A DNA stretch of 30,974 nt from Funneliformis mosseae. Lineage: Eukaryota; Glomeromycota; Glomeromycetes; Glomerales; Glomeraceae. This document shows, piece by piece, positions 1-8,963 of this stretch. The stretch's first letter is position 1. Every line of letters begins with the position of its first letter. The notes beneath the pieces are model-generated. The model was not told the DNA's origin and made no database searches. It was given only the letters and a program-made list of their open reading frames with translations. The position numbers and the translations under genes are program-made. The stretch lies in NCBI GenBank assembly GCA_910592005.1, contig CAJVPP010000502.1:1-30974 (forward strand), given 5' to 3'.

Positions 1-534
1 TACTTCAGAAATGTCATCTGCAACAGAAAACTTTGGTGCTCGATCGTCTTGATCGATTTTGATAACTAATTTATCTTTCACTTCATCCCGGTCATAAGCA
101 TTATATAAACTAGATCCTTTTTCATTCAGAAAGAGAAATGAATAGATTGGGAGATATTCTAATGACCCCTTTTCATCTGACATATTTCTAGGTGGTGATA
201 GGAAAATTTCTCGAATAGTATTTAGCAAATCCTTGGAAGAAAAATTATCATTAAACTTTTCCTGTCTTAAAGTATATGACACATTAATCTTTTGCTCATT
301 TACATTTGGTGGTTGAACCAATGGAGTCTTGATAGTGCTGGTTGAAGTGCAAGGAGCTTCTTTATTATCCGACTCATAATTAGACTCATAGTCATTATAA
401 TAATCTGATCCTAAGTCAGATCTATTATCAGTACAACTGCTTGAGTCACTTAAATATTTATCGGGACCAGCACCGTCGTAGCGGGCGAGAGTTCCGGTGT
501 GATCAGTTTGGACGAAATTAGTTTGTGTATGCAT
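1..534 (-). CDS. Hypothetical protein, N-terminal 178 codons, runs off the window
   Basis: An uninterrupted frame runs from an ATG at 534 down to base 1 with no stop, so the protein continues outside the window. The start is the first ATG of the frame (M-H-T-Q-T-N-F-V). The first 70 residues are rich in Ser, Asp, Tyr and Asn (S-D-S-S-S-C-T-D-N-R-S-D-L-G-S-D-Y-Y), hence probably disordered and acidic. A more ordered stretch follows, with Y-T-L-R-Q-E-K-F, an I-R-E-I-F-L segment and L-E-Y-L-P-I-Y-S-F-L-F-L-N-E-K-G. I do not recognise a family. Codon use is normal and no lesion is seen, unlike the decayed genes from 2446 onward. An intron could lie beyond the edge. The frame is probably real; its function is unknown. 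Confidence 0.6.
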   Translation of the reverse strand, partial: MHTQTNFVQTDHTGTLARYDGAGPDKYLSDSSSCTDNRSDLGSDYYNDYESNYESDNKEAPCTSTSTIKTPLVQPPNVNEQKINVSYTLRQEKFNDNFSSKDLLNTIREIFLSPPRNMSDEKGSLEYLPIYSFLFLNEKGSSLYNAYDRDEVKDKLVIKIDQDDRAPKFSVADDISEV

Positions 535-665
535 GATGTTAGTTTGAAAATATTTATAAAATTCGGAAATGTTTAATTTATTTTTTCAGAGGATGTAAAA
601 AAGAGGCGTATAGCAACCTAGTAAGCAAATCGTAAAAGGAAGGCAAATGAATATGCAACTGAAAG

Positions 666-713
666 TGGAGGCTTCTGCATAATCTATTATATAAATATTG
701 GCAGAAGCCTCCA
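666..713. repeat. Hairpin 1: 13-bp arms, 22-nt A+T loop
   Basis: TGGAGGCTTCTGC (666-678) pairs perfectly with GCAGAAGCCTCCA (701-713). The loop at 679-700 is identical to the loop of the hairpin at 915-964, although the outer halves of the arms differ. Confidence 0.85.
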
Positions 714-841
714 TCTCGATGGTATGTACCCGAGTATAGCATGAAGTCTTCTTCAGCGGATAGATAGATTCTTAATAGGTGATACTTAGGGTAGTCTTCT
801 GCGTAATCAAAAATGAAAGGCTTCTAGATATATACTTTTAG

Positions 842-890
842 ATGGGGTTTCTTCAGAATTATTATATAAAATATTGGAAGAAGCCCCCAT
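842..890. repeat. Hairpin 2: near-perfect arms
   Basis: ATGGGGTTTCTTC (842-854) pairs with GAAGAAGCCCCCAT (877-890) apart from one extra base and one weak pair. The loop carries the shared ATTATTATATAAAATATTG core. Confidence 0.75.
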
Positions 891-914
891 CGAGATGGTA
901 TATACTCAGGTATG

Positions 915-964
915 GTGTAGCCTTCTGCATAATCTATTATATAAATATTGGCAGAAGGTTACAC
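915..964. repeat. Hairpin 3: 14-bp arms with one mismatch
   Basis: GTGTAGCCTTCTGC (915-928) faces GCAGAAGGTTACAC (951-964). The loop is identical to that of hairpin 1, but the outer arm is GTGTAGC in place of TGGAGG, and it still pairs. Confidence 0.8.
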
Positions 965-1051
965 TTTTCTAGATATGTATTCAGATATAGTATAAATAGG
1001 CCAGCCACAATAATACAAATCGCAGATAGATAGATTCTTAATAGGTGATAC

Positions 1052-1106
1052 TTAGGGTATTCTTCTCCGTAATTATTATATAAAAATTGGAAGAAGAATA
1101 CCCTAA
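1052..1106. repeat. Hairpin 4: 15-bp perfect arms
   Basis: TTAGGGTATTCTTCT (1052-1066) pairs perfectly with AGAAGAATACCCTAA (1092-1106). A related copy of the left side near 790-835 has the same ACTTAGGGTA flank but no matching right arm, so the right arm looks secondarily gained or lost. Confidence 0.85.
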
Positions 1107-1250
1107 CACTAGTATGTACCCAGGTGTGGCATAAAGGCTACATCTTGATAGTATAAATAGGCTGGCCATAATAATACATAGCACACCTCCAACTTCAGGA
1201 CGTGAAATTGGCATAAATCGTAAATGAAAGGGAAGCTGATATGCATCAAA

Positions 1251-1302
1251 ATGTGGAACCTTCTTCGTAATTATTATATAAAAAATTGGAAGAAGGCCCC
1301 AT
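1251..1302. repeat. Hairpin 5: imperfect outer arms
   Basis: CCTTCTTC (1259-1266) pairs with GAAGAAGG (1289-1296). Further out, ATG-GG and CC-CAT pair after skipping two bases. The loop again has the TAATTATTATATAAAA core. Confidence 0.65.
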
Positions 1303-1553
1303 TTTTCTAGACATGTACTCAGGTATGGTATAAATAGGCTGGCCACAATAATACATATCACATCTCCAACTTCAGGACGAAAATCAGCATAAATATACTG
1401 GTAACCAATGGGCAATAGTTAGGTTGTAGAATGGCACACTTTTTGGTAATCAAATGGGCTGGCCATAATAATGCATATCATACCTTCAAACTGGTGAACT
1501 AATAGAATTAACCGAATTTGCTATATTATATGGCAGAGGGTGTTCAGTACCAG

Positions 1554-1859
1554 TCAAGTTTTTTTGTGAGATAAAAATATACCAAAAGTGATATCGAAGT
1601 TGGCTGGCCCTTCTTGGGACGCTTCTTTATTTCTTATAAATTCATTATCACATATGATGACATATGGTATCTCCGGTTCTGAAATTTCTGAAGCACTCTG
1701 ATCGTTAACACTGTTAACAGAGTTCTCAATCCAGTACTCCAATTTGTGATCATTTATAAAACGAATGTATTTATTAAATATTTCACGAGGGTCACCAACT
1801 TGGCAACCAAGCTCAGTACGCCTATGGCATACTTCATATTTTGGCATTCTGGCCGACAT
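1554..1859 (-). CDS. Small hypothetical protein, 101 aa
   Basis: The intact frame starts M-S-A-R-M-P-K-Y-E-V-C-H-R-R-T-E and includes an amphipathic stretch around residues 25-45 (P-R-E-I-F-N-K-Y-I-R-F-I-N-D-H-K) and an acidic Ser-rich middle. A TATAAAAAAAAGG stretch lies about 25 bp upstream of the ATG. Near the 3' end the sequence TTTTG/GTATAT could serve as a splice donor, so the last ten residues may be intron read-through. No family recognised. It lies between two repeat regions and may be a captured exon. Composition is clearly more gene-like than the flanking repeats. Confidence 0.4.
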   Translation of the reverse strand: MSARMPKYEVCHRRTELGCQVGDPREIFNKYIRFINDHKLEYWIENSVNSVNDQSASEISEPEIPYVIICDNEFIRNKEASQEGPANFDITFGIFLSHKKT

Positions 1860-1901
1860 TATTCTGTATTTTTTTCCTTTTTTTTATACTACTTTGGCAC
1901 C

Positions 1902-1920
1902 TAGAAAGGCAACTAAATAG
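1902..1920. repeat. 19-bp exact repeat shared with 10290-10308
   Basis: TAGAAAGGCAACTAAATAG occurs identically at 10290-10308. In both places it lies several hundred bases left of a minisatellite that ends in a long palindrome, which suggests the two flanks are copies of one repeat family. Confidence 0.7.
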
Positions 1921-2099
1921 GCGTAAAGGGTAAACACTTCAACATAGAATCTAGCACCCAATCAGACGCAGGAGGTCAGTATCATCAATATATAACTTAA
2001 ATTACAAATAGAGTAGAAACAGGAAGAAAAGAGAGGTAGTTAGATTAAAGCATGAGTGATATTTAGATTATAACGTAGTAACAAAATCATACATATGAG

Positions 2100-2385
2100 A
2101 AAAATGCAAATACCAAGAAAGGTATAAATATATAACTAGAATGTGAACAGTGGTAACATTAAAATAAAAAGGGTAGATTAAAGAGTGGTAATCAGGTTAT
2201 GTATTCAGATTAAAGCGTGGTGATCAGGTTGTAATCGTTAGATTATAACATGGTATTTAGGTTATAATGTGATATTTAGATTTAAGTATAACATCTAGAT
2301 TATAGTATGATATTTAGATTATAATGCGATATTTAGACTATAGCATAGTATTTAGATTATAGCGTGGTACTATAACCTAGTCTAA
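2100..2385. repeat. Degenerate minisatellite, about 20-25 bp unit
   Basis: Variants of GATTATAGTATGATATTTA are repeated head to tail, starting with TTAAAGCGTGGTAATCAGGTT-type units and drifting into TA-rich ones. The GCGTGGT motif of the early units reappears inside the palindrome that ends the array. No gene is visible from 1860 to 2445. Confidence 0.75.
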
Positions 2386-2433
2386 GTGGGATATCACGCT
2401 TTAACTTAATTAAGTTAAAGCGTGGTATCCCAC
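2386..2433. repeat. 48-bp near-perfect palindrome ending the array
   Basis: Two 24-bp arms meet at TTAATTAA with no loop. Only one position fails Watson-Crick pairing. The arm contains TTAAAGCGTGGT from the adjacent array, so the palindrome looks like the last unit joined to its own inverted copy. It abuts the truncated LRR gene immediately to the right. Confidence 0.85.
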
Positions 2434-2445
2434 TCCACTTAAATT

Positions 2446-3316
2446 AAAATATTCTAATTTATGACAAGAATGGATCAATACTTTAGTAACCTTATCAGTG
2501 ATATCATTACCATCAATTTCTAAGTGTCTTAAATTTAAAGATCTTTTGATGATAGCTATAATTAATTCATAATTCCCTCACTAAAGTTAAGATACTCTAT
2601 TTTGAAGCATCTTCGCATCAAAGTACTAGCATTATAGACATCTCCTTACTATATGCAATATTAAGATTTTGTAAATTTGAATGAGTTTAAGATGCAACTT
2701 ATAGATTTATCTATAATCTAACATGCTCGGCAAAATAGAACTCTTGTAAAACATGATAATTTTCTGTGATTTCAAACAATGATTTATTAGTAATATTTCT
2801 GCAGTAAGAAATATTTAGATATTCTAATTTACGGTATGATTGTATAATTGCACATAAGCCTTTATCAGTTATTGCTTAAGCATCTCACAAATTGAGATAT
2901 CTTAAATTAAAATATGATTCTACTATTATAAATAGTGATCTATTACCAAAACCTATATTATTTTTGAAATCTAAATAATTTATATTCAGAAATGTATTCA
3001 CAACACTTTTTATTTTTTTATCCAAAAGTAAATGGTAATAAGTAATTTTTAGATGGGTTAGATTTGAAATATAAGCTGATTTATGCTTTCTATTTATTAT
3101 TTTTATAAATTTTTCTAATCGAAAACGATTTTTAACATTATAGCCATATCTCTAGTTATTCCCCTTTAGCTCAATATGACTTCATAGGATAGGAGCACCA
3201 CATCTGTATTATAGTTAACTAATAAATAAAGTAGAATAAAGAGATTTATCTATCGCTAAAAAATGTAAAATCTGTTCTAATACTTCTGGTAAATAAAAGA
3301 TGCTTGATTGCACCAT
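2446..3316 (-). pseudogene. Decayed F-box/leucine-rich-repeat protein, 3' truncated
   Basis: From an ATG at 3316 the frame reads M-V-Q-S-S-I-F-Y-L-P-E-V-L-E-Q-I-L-H-F-L, a clear F-box start. Repeats of AMN1/LRR type follow, for example A-I-T-D-K-G-L-C-A-I-I, K-L-E-Y-L-N-I-S-Y-C and later L-R-H-L-E-I-D-G-N-D-I-T-D-K. In-frame TAA, TAG and TGA codons fall where Gln, Trp or Arg would fit, and a frameshift lies near 2600. The last repeat breaks off at about 2446 against the palindrome, so the C-terminus was lost there. Known role of the family: substrate adaptors of SCF ubiquitin ligases. The gene is non-functional as it stands. It is the last of five decayed genes on this strand. Confidence 0.7.
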
Positions 3317-3378
3317 AAATAAATATATACTGTATTATACATTGTATCTTCAAACAAAAAAATAAAATTATGTAATCA

Positions 3379-3724
3379 CTACTCTGGATTAAGTCTTTTC
3401 AGTATCTTATTTAATACAAGTACTTGTAAACCATCCATAAGAACTTTTATCCTATTTTCATTTGATAATCCTTTTAATAATATGCATTTAAGAAATTTTC
3501 ACTATAGCTAAAACTCTTATTACACTTCCAGCTTTGAATAAAAATCCTTGACTGTATTTTTGCCTTGAACCAATAACATAGTACAAAAATTGAAAAGAAT
3601 TTTCTTTTGAACCATTCAAGATTTGCCTCATTTTGCCATATATCATTTATACTGTAACACTTTTTTAGATTCTAGTTTGAAAGATCCTTTATAATAAATA
3701 ATATTAACTCTGGCAGAAGTTATT
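3379..3724 (-). pseudogene. Decayed F-box-like protein fragment
   Basis: The reading starts in L-L-P-E-L-I-L-F-I-I-K-D-L-S and continues with L-K-K-C-Y-S-I-N-D-I-W-Q-N-E-A, the shape of an F-box (Leu-Pro near the start, Trp near the end). After a one-base shift it ends in V-L-N-K-I-L-K-R-L-N-P-E and a TAG at 3379. No ATG is found in frame; the base run before the first Leu-Pro is A+T-rich and already contains a stop. It lies 62 bp upstream of the ATG of the F-box/LRR pseudogene and could be a separate small gene or a lost 5' part of a bigger one. Confidence 0.45.
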
Positions 3725-3792
3725 TTAGTAAATTATTTTTTTATATTCTTTATATAGTTAAAAGATATTTCAATCAAAAAATAAAGTTATTA

Positions 3793-4247
3793 TCACACAA
3801 TCTGTGGCTCAGCAAATTCTTCTGAGCTGATGATTACTTTTCTAGACCTTCCTCTCAGCCATACCTTTCTTTATTACTTATAAGAGATAGCATTTTTTTC
3901 TCTTACTTCAATTATTTCAACTGAATCAGCTTTTTCAGAAGACTTAGACAAATAGAAGAAACCCTTATGTATAGCATCTTTTGGCCCTTTTTTACCAGAT
4001 CTTTCAATTCAATTTTTAAGGATCTAATATCTCTTTCCAAACTTTTTACCCTCCTTTCTAAAGTGTTATATTAGAAATAATAACCTTTTAATTGTTTTTT
4101 TAATGCCCTATTTTCACCAGAAAGTGTACTATATATTTCTGTATTTTGCTCATTTAATCCTAACAATTAGGCTAATATCTTTGTATATTTGATAATTTTC
4201 TGCTCAGTAGACGTACTATCAGATGAATGCTTTTAATCAGTTACCAT
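3793..4247 (-). pseudogene. Decayed small ORF with coiled coil and basic C-terminus
   Basis: ATG at 4247 gives M-V-T-D, then T-E-Q-K-I-I-K-Y-T-K-I-L-A and a coiled-coil segment (Y-N-T-L-E-R-R-V-K-S-L-E-R-D-I-R-S-L-K). After a one-base shift the frame continues S-G-K-K-G-P-K-D-A-I-H-K-G-F-F-Y-L and ends in basic W-L-R-G-R-S-R-K followed by S-S-E-E-F-A-E-P-Q. Its ATG overlaps the end of the recombinase-like frame by about 11 bases. Three internal TAA codons sit where Gln fits well. I do not recognise the family; a DNA-binding or accessory protein of the mobile element is a guess from the basic tail and context. Confidence 0.5.
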
Positions 4248-5207
4248 TTTTATAATATTTTATAGGGAGTATTAGTTTACCAATTTCAGAAAGGAATTCA
4301 TCTTTTTTTAAAAATATATTAAACCATAATGCATCAGGTTTTTCAGGATCCTTCAACTGTTCAGAAGAAATCACATTCTAAATTTAAGTAAAAAGTTGCT
4401 TAGCCCATTTCTCATCTTTCTCTAGTGATCTAAACACCTAAGGAATATTCTGTTGATCTCAGTTTTTTATGTATTCTATTATACTACCATTAGATATACG
4501 CAGTTTTTTAATTTCAGTAGAACAAATGCAGAGAATTATCGTTACATTGGCTAAGGCTTGTTTGTCAGGTATATTAGATATATCATATGAATTCAATCTT
4601 TCTTTAACTGATTCTAATAAGAAGTAATCTGAAAAATGGATCCCTTTATTTTCACATTGTTTATTACGCTCTTTTTAGATTTTATTAGATAAGCAGTTCA
4701 ACTCTCAATTCAATGTAGCAGAGATTAATTTTTCTGAAGCATTTAGATTTTTTAGTTCTCTTCAAAGTCTACTGAGATGAGATACACTAGTGACAGTATT
4801 AGAGGCTGTTACAGCTAAGACTTTCATTATAGCTTTTACACCTTTTTTACTAATATTATCTCAGATAATATGCTGGACCAGTTCCCTAATATTTTCTTCT
4901 TGCAAATTTGACACATATTTACTACATCTGACCCTTTTGGGTCTACTTCTTAGAGGTTATTAGATGTATCAGAAGCATTAGATATAGTTCTTCCCTTTTT
5001 CTGTTTAGCTAGTTGAAGAGGAACTAACGCACATATTTACTTTTTACTAAAATTGTATCCTTTTTAAAAATGTCATTGTGTCTAATCCCTTTTAACTTTA
5101 TCTGTCAAAAGGATGTCTAATACTAGAACATACTTACTAAGCTCTTTAATACTTATCTTATTATTAAGTTCATTTTCTATTACATATCTAGTAATAATAC
5201 CAGCCAT
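4237..5207 (-). pseudogene. Decayed tyrosine-recombinase-like protein (element integrase candidate)
   Basis: ATG at 5207 opens M-A-G-I-I-T-R-Y-V-I-E-N-E-L-N and I-S-I-K-E-L-S-K-Y-V. A Cys pair follows (M-C-Q-I-C-K-K-K), then helices such as K-A-I-M-K-V-L-A-V-T-A-S-N-T-V. Near 4500 the segment I-L-C-I-C-S-T-E-I-K-K-L-R-I resembles Box I of tyrosine recombinases, where a catalytic Arg precedes the x-x-E-I/L-x-x-L pattern. Here that position is Cys (TGT), one C-to-T change from CGT. Later come V-F-R-S-L-E-K-D-E-K and W-F-N-I-F-L-K-K-D-E-F-L. The frame then ends early, so the C-terminal region with the catalytic His, Arg and Tyr is not seen. About ten in-frame stops (TGA and TAA/TAG) and two shifts mark it as dead. 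It resembles proteins I remember from Rhizophagus; the recombinase call is moderate. Confidence 0.45.
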
Positions 5208-7612
5208 ATTTTTTGGTAATATATAAGTTATTTGGTATTATGTAGATTGTTTGGTATTATACTGCAGAAAAAGTTTAATTCAAAAAAAATATTCTAACAT
5301 TTCACTATCTCATAGTTAGTGAAACTATCAGAGGGTTAGAAAAAGAGAAAAGAATATTATAACTTATTGCAGGGTCTTTATGAGACCACCTATTCCAATT
5401 GGGATATATTTTACATTGATTTGAAAATTGTGAGAGAGATTCTCTTCTAGTTGAGGCAAAATTATTTTTAGAGGAATAATTACTCACATTAAATATGGAT
5501 ATGTCTGTAGTCTCATTTTTGGATAAGTCAGATTGAGCTATATCAGAAAATTCTTTAATATCACCTAAGCCAGATTCACAGAGCTTGGTTATGATCTTGA
5601 AGTGATTAAGAATATAATGATATTCTCTTTTTTCACTATCTGTTCATGCTTATTTGTTTTTAATACCAATATCTGAGAATTTCTTTTTAGCAATATTATT
5701 AGAAAATGGCTTTTCGCCATCCTTTTCACACTATTCAAGATATTTTTAATATAATGCTTTTTTACTTAACTTAACTATACTATCTTCAGCTTGAGATACA
5801 ATATATTTAATTATAAATTTAATGAGATTAAGTAGCTAGTCTCGTATTATATCTGATTTCATTTTAGTTACAAGAATTTCTTGTAGTTCAAAATCTGAGA
5901 GATCAGGACTAAGAAGATATCTCATAACTACTTCTAATGCATCAGGGTGGTCAAGAACTTTTCCTAATCACTTAAAATATGCTATATTTTCTCTATATCG
6001 TAAAGTGATATCAAAATAGACTACATAAAAATCCCCTATATCTATTTTGAGTAGGCATTCTGGTTGCTTGTAATTATATATCTAGCAAAATCTTTTAGTC
6101 ATTTAGATTCAAGACCTTTGCACTCTATAGTCACTATTCCTTCTGTTATAAAAGATTTGAGATGTCTATTAAATCTATGTCAATCTCAACTAGATATTCT
6201 AGTTTCATTCATAACAATAAACTTTCAAGTTTGGATAGTACTATCGCTATTAAATCGCTTAAGAATTTTTTTTCAAATCTGATGTAGTATAATGGAAATG
6301 TTCTTCTAGAACTTTGTTACCAATAAAGTTAGTAATAATATTTTTTTCACACTGCTATAGTTTAGACTTTAAGACTAAGATTAATCAAGCTTTTTTTCTG
6401 ACTTCTATACTAAATATGCTTACCATTTCTAAAGGTATTTGTGAAGCTTCTCATTTTTATCACTAATTATATTCTTCATATGCCAGAGAATAAGATTCAT
6501 AATTTCTTTATTAATTTCTGATGCTGACTTAGCCAAAAATCCTAGGAAAAAGTTAAAAAAATCTGTAACTAGTTGGAAAGCATTTAGTGGATATGAAAAA
6601 AAATTATAATTCTCATAAAGTATTAGATCTTTAGTATCTGCTTGATCTATCAATAATTTTAACTTTATTGATTTTCTACCATATTCGATTATATTAATCT
6701 TATAATCAGCAAACTTTAGTTTAGGTTTTATATCAAAGAAAAGACCATTTTTTGCATCTTTATACTTAAGAAACTATAATTTTAAAGTATCTTGTACATA
6801 GGCAACTGTTGTTTGAATAGCTTTATAAACTTCAGCATGGAAAAATTTTCTACCTGAAGTATACATATGTAATAAGTCTCAAAATATAAATTGATCTTTT
6901 GGATTTATAATTTTGAGTTGCTCTAATTTTACTGGAGTTAGAAGTTTTCTTCTCAATCCAAGGCAATTTTGCTAATAATAAGTTTTTTTGAAGGTTTTCT
7001 GAAACTGAGTTACCTATCATTATTTGCAAAGTAGCAGAAAAAGCTGTATGATTTTTTATTTCATATTATATAAGTGTTATCACTATCATGTTCTGATCAC
7101 ATATTAGACAATGTGATGGAGAGATATACAATAGTGAAAATTTATTAGGAAAGCTTTCAGATGAATATGAGAGATTATACCCTTCAATACTATCTTCTTG
7201 AAGTAATGTCTCTACTAGTTCAAATTCAGCTATAGTTATCTCATTACTTATATTAGCATATTTTATATTTTCTGTCTCTAAAATAGCTAATAGAGGACTG
7301 TTATTAATAATCTCTAATTCATTATTGAGTGGACGGATTATGAAGTCAAAGATAGATCCATCTTTTAGACAAATAGCTTTTTATATAAACATATTTCTCT
7401 GTTTTTTTATTGTATTTAGGTGATCTAAGCATTCATAAGAAAAATGATCATTTGTTGCTATATTGTCTACAATACCTTTATTTTGTAATCCTGCTGTGAG
7501 TTTTTTATGAACAAGCTCAGTAAATATTGTAATCTAAGCAATACTTAGAAGTCTTATACCAAAAATTGAGATATGAAGAGATATTTTTTTTGCATCACTA
7601 CTACTGGCATTA

Positions 7613-7620
7613 GAGTTTTG
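7613..7620. repeat. Target site duplication, left copy (ACTGGCAT)
   Basis: The 8 bases ACTGGCAT directly precede the element end TAGAGTTT and are repeated exactly at 8469-8476. Confidence 0.9.
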
Positions 7621-8468
7621 AATGAGTCAAGTTGAGTCGAGTTTAAAGATCAACTTGATTTGACTCTTTTTTTTCGAGTCAAGTCGAGTCAAATTTATTT
7701 TATAAGATCTTTCAATTTGATTTGATTCGAGTTATATAAATTTTAAACTTAACTCAATTTGACTCAACTCAATTTTAACTCGATTCGACTTTGAAAAAAA
7801 ATAATAAAAAAAAAATGAAAAAATCGGGAGGAGGGAAAGGGAAAAAAAAGCAAATGATTTATTATCATTCAAGTCGAACGATTCAGGTCATTGTTCAAGT
7901 CAAATAATTTGGGTCATCGTTCAAGTTGAACGATTCAGGTCATCATTTAAGTTAAACGATTCAGATCATCGTTTAAGTCGAACGATTCAGGTCATCGTTC
8001 AAGTCGAATGATTCAGATCATCATTCAAGTTGAATGATTTAGATCATCATTCAAGTTGAACAATTCAGATCATTGTTCAAGTTGAACAATTTATCATCGT
8101 TCTTCTTGAATAATAAAAAAATCATTCAAGTTGAATAATTCATCATTGTTCTTTTTGAATGATAAAAAAAATCATTCAAGTTGAATGATTCATCATCATT
8201 CTTCTTAAACAATAAAAAAAATTGTTTAAGTCGAACGATTCATCATCATTCTTCTTGAACGATAAAAAAATATCGTTTAAGTCAACTTGAGTCAACTCGA
8301 GTCAATTCGAATCAAGTTGAGTTTAAATCGAATTGAGTTAAATATTTAACTCAACTTGAATTTAACTTGACTCGCAAATTATCAAGTCAAAAAACATAAA
8401 CTTGACTTGATTTAAAATCGACTCAGCTTATCTGACTTGTGAGTTAACTCGACTTGTCTGAAACTCTA
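7621..8468. mobile_element. Non-autonomous hAT-type element (MITE-like), 848 bp
   Basis: The ends are TAGAGTTTTGAATGAGTCAA and, read inward from the other side, TAGAGTTTCAGACAAGTCGA. This gives a short terminal inverted repeat bounded by an exact 8-bp target duplication, the hallmark of hAT elements. Both subterminal regions are full of AGTCAAGTTGAGTCGAG-type motifs in opposite orientation, as expected for transposase-binding repeats. The centre is a minisatellite of hairpin units. There is no coding capacity. It sits inside the primase frame; the coding pattern continues on both sides, with a one-base frame difference close to the junction. Confidence 0.8.
7864..8280. repeat. Minisatellite of about 26-bp hairpin units inside the hAT element
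   Basis: Some sixteen units follow the pattern ATCGTTC-AAGTC-GAACGAT, each a small self-complementary hairpin. Arms occur as ATCGTTC/GAACGAT, ATCATTC/GAATGAT and ATTGTTC/GAACAAT, that is CG, CA or TG at the same dinucleotide. From about 8100 units alternate with a TTCTTCTTGAA variant and poly-A spacers. Confidence 0.8.
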
Positions 8469-8476
8469 ACTGGCAT
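8469..8476. repeat. Target site duplication, right copy (ACTGGCAT)
   Basis: Exact repeat of 7613-7620, immediately after the element end AACTCTA. Confidence 0.9.
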
Positions 8477-8845
8477 AACTATAGTTTTAGAATATCACTT
8501 TAGAAATATCTCTAAATATGTCTTTCTAAAAATAAGAATATTTGAATCTAATACCTCTTTGCGTGTTAGCTTAAGTTCAATAGTATCAAGTACTTTTTGT
8601 GATAAATTAAAATCTATGATAGGACGGAGTGGCTTATTATTATCAATAATCTCATATAGGAAATGTTCTTCACGATCTGAGAGTATTGCTTTTATCTCAT
8701 CTGCATTATCTGCATCAAGGAATTATCTTAGTTTAATACTATTATCTCAAATTTTATATAGAGATACACCTATATTGAAGAGTTTGAACCCATAATAGTG
8801 TAGGGCAAAGGTGTCGAAAAACTTTGAAAGCTCATGTTGGGTCAT

Positions 8846-8963
8846 TTTTTTCTTAAATAATTTAAGATAATTTATAGTTATACTAAAACTCAAGGTATAT
8901 TATTTACAAGAAAAAAGTTTAAAATGAAAATAATTTCCTGATATTATTAATAAATATATACAA
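8846..8963. promoter_or_regulatory. Divergent intergenic region of the cassette
   Basis: 118 bp separate the primase start (minus) from the Cys/His ORF start (plus). It is A+T-rich with TTTATAGTTATACTAAAAC and AATAAATATATACAAATG near the two starts. A shared bidirectional promoter is inferred from position only. Confidence 0.3.

Larger units (their letters stand above)
600..1552. repeat. Dispersed repeat cluster carrying five hairpins
   Basis: This kilobase is built from imperfect copies of a few modules. One is TAGATAGATTCTTAATAGGT followed by GATACTTAGGGTA (about 763 and 1027). Another is GG-C-T-GGCCA-AATAATAC-ATA near 1000, 1150, 1340 and 1466. A third is a hairpin module seen five times and listed separately. 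Any open frames here (for example 1038-1415 on the minus strand) are translations of the repeats and repeat themselves, so I call no gene. The part after about 1394 resembles 9880-10310 in order of motifs. Confidence 0.7.
5305..8845 (-). pseudogene. Decayed AEP primase fused to SF3 (D5-like) helicase, split by a hAT element
   Basis: ATG at 8845 starts M-T-Q-H-E-L-S-K-F-F-D-T-F. The N-terminal part has H-F-L-Y-E-I-I-D and R-P-I-I-D-F-N, matching the archaeo-eukaryotic primase pattern with the second acidic residue changed. After the insertion at 7621-8468 the reading resumes in A-S-S-S-D-A-K-K-I-S-L-H. It continues to G-S-I-F-D-F-I-I-R-P and a Zn-binding segment (S-P-S-H-C-L-I-C-D) near 7100. 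The helicase half includes K-N-I-I-T-N-F-I-G-N-K-V-L-E near 6330, with the Walker A glycines before it degraded, I-V-M-N-E-T near 6215 (Walker B-like), then I-T-E-G-I-V-T-I-E and R-Y-I-I-T-S-N-Q. The frame ends at 5305. Without the insert it would be roughly 890 codons, fitting a primase-helicase. TGA and TAA/TAG stops and several shifts are present. Family role: replication of viruses, plasmids and large mobile elements. Confidence 0.65.

Noticed and set aside
842..1033. Plus-strand ORF of 63 codons
   Set aside because: It lies wholly in the hairpin repeats and reads two hairpin copies.
1038..1415. Minus-strand ORF of 125 codons
   Set aside because: The translation repeats itself because it reads the local DNA repeats; no independent coding signal.
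6064..6282. Plus-strand ORF of 72 codons
   Set aside because: Antisense to the SF3 helicase remnant, whose minus-strand motifs are recognisable.
7864..8280. Compensatory covariation in the 26-bp hairpin units
   Set aside because: The arm variants differ only at one CpG and can arise by independent deamination; several units are mismatched.
8454..8795. Plus-strand ORF of 113 codons
   Set aside because: Antisense to the primase N-terminus and starting inside the hAT element end.
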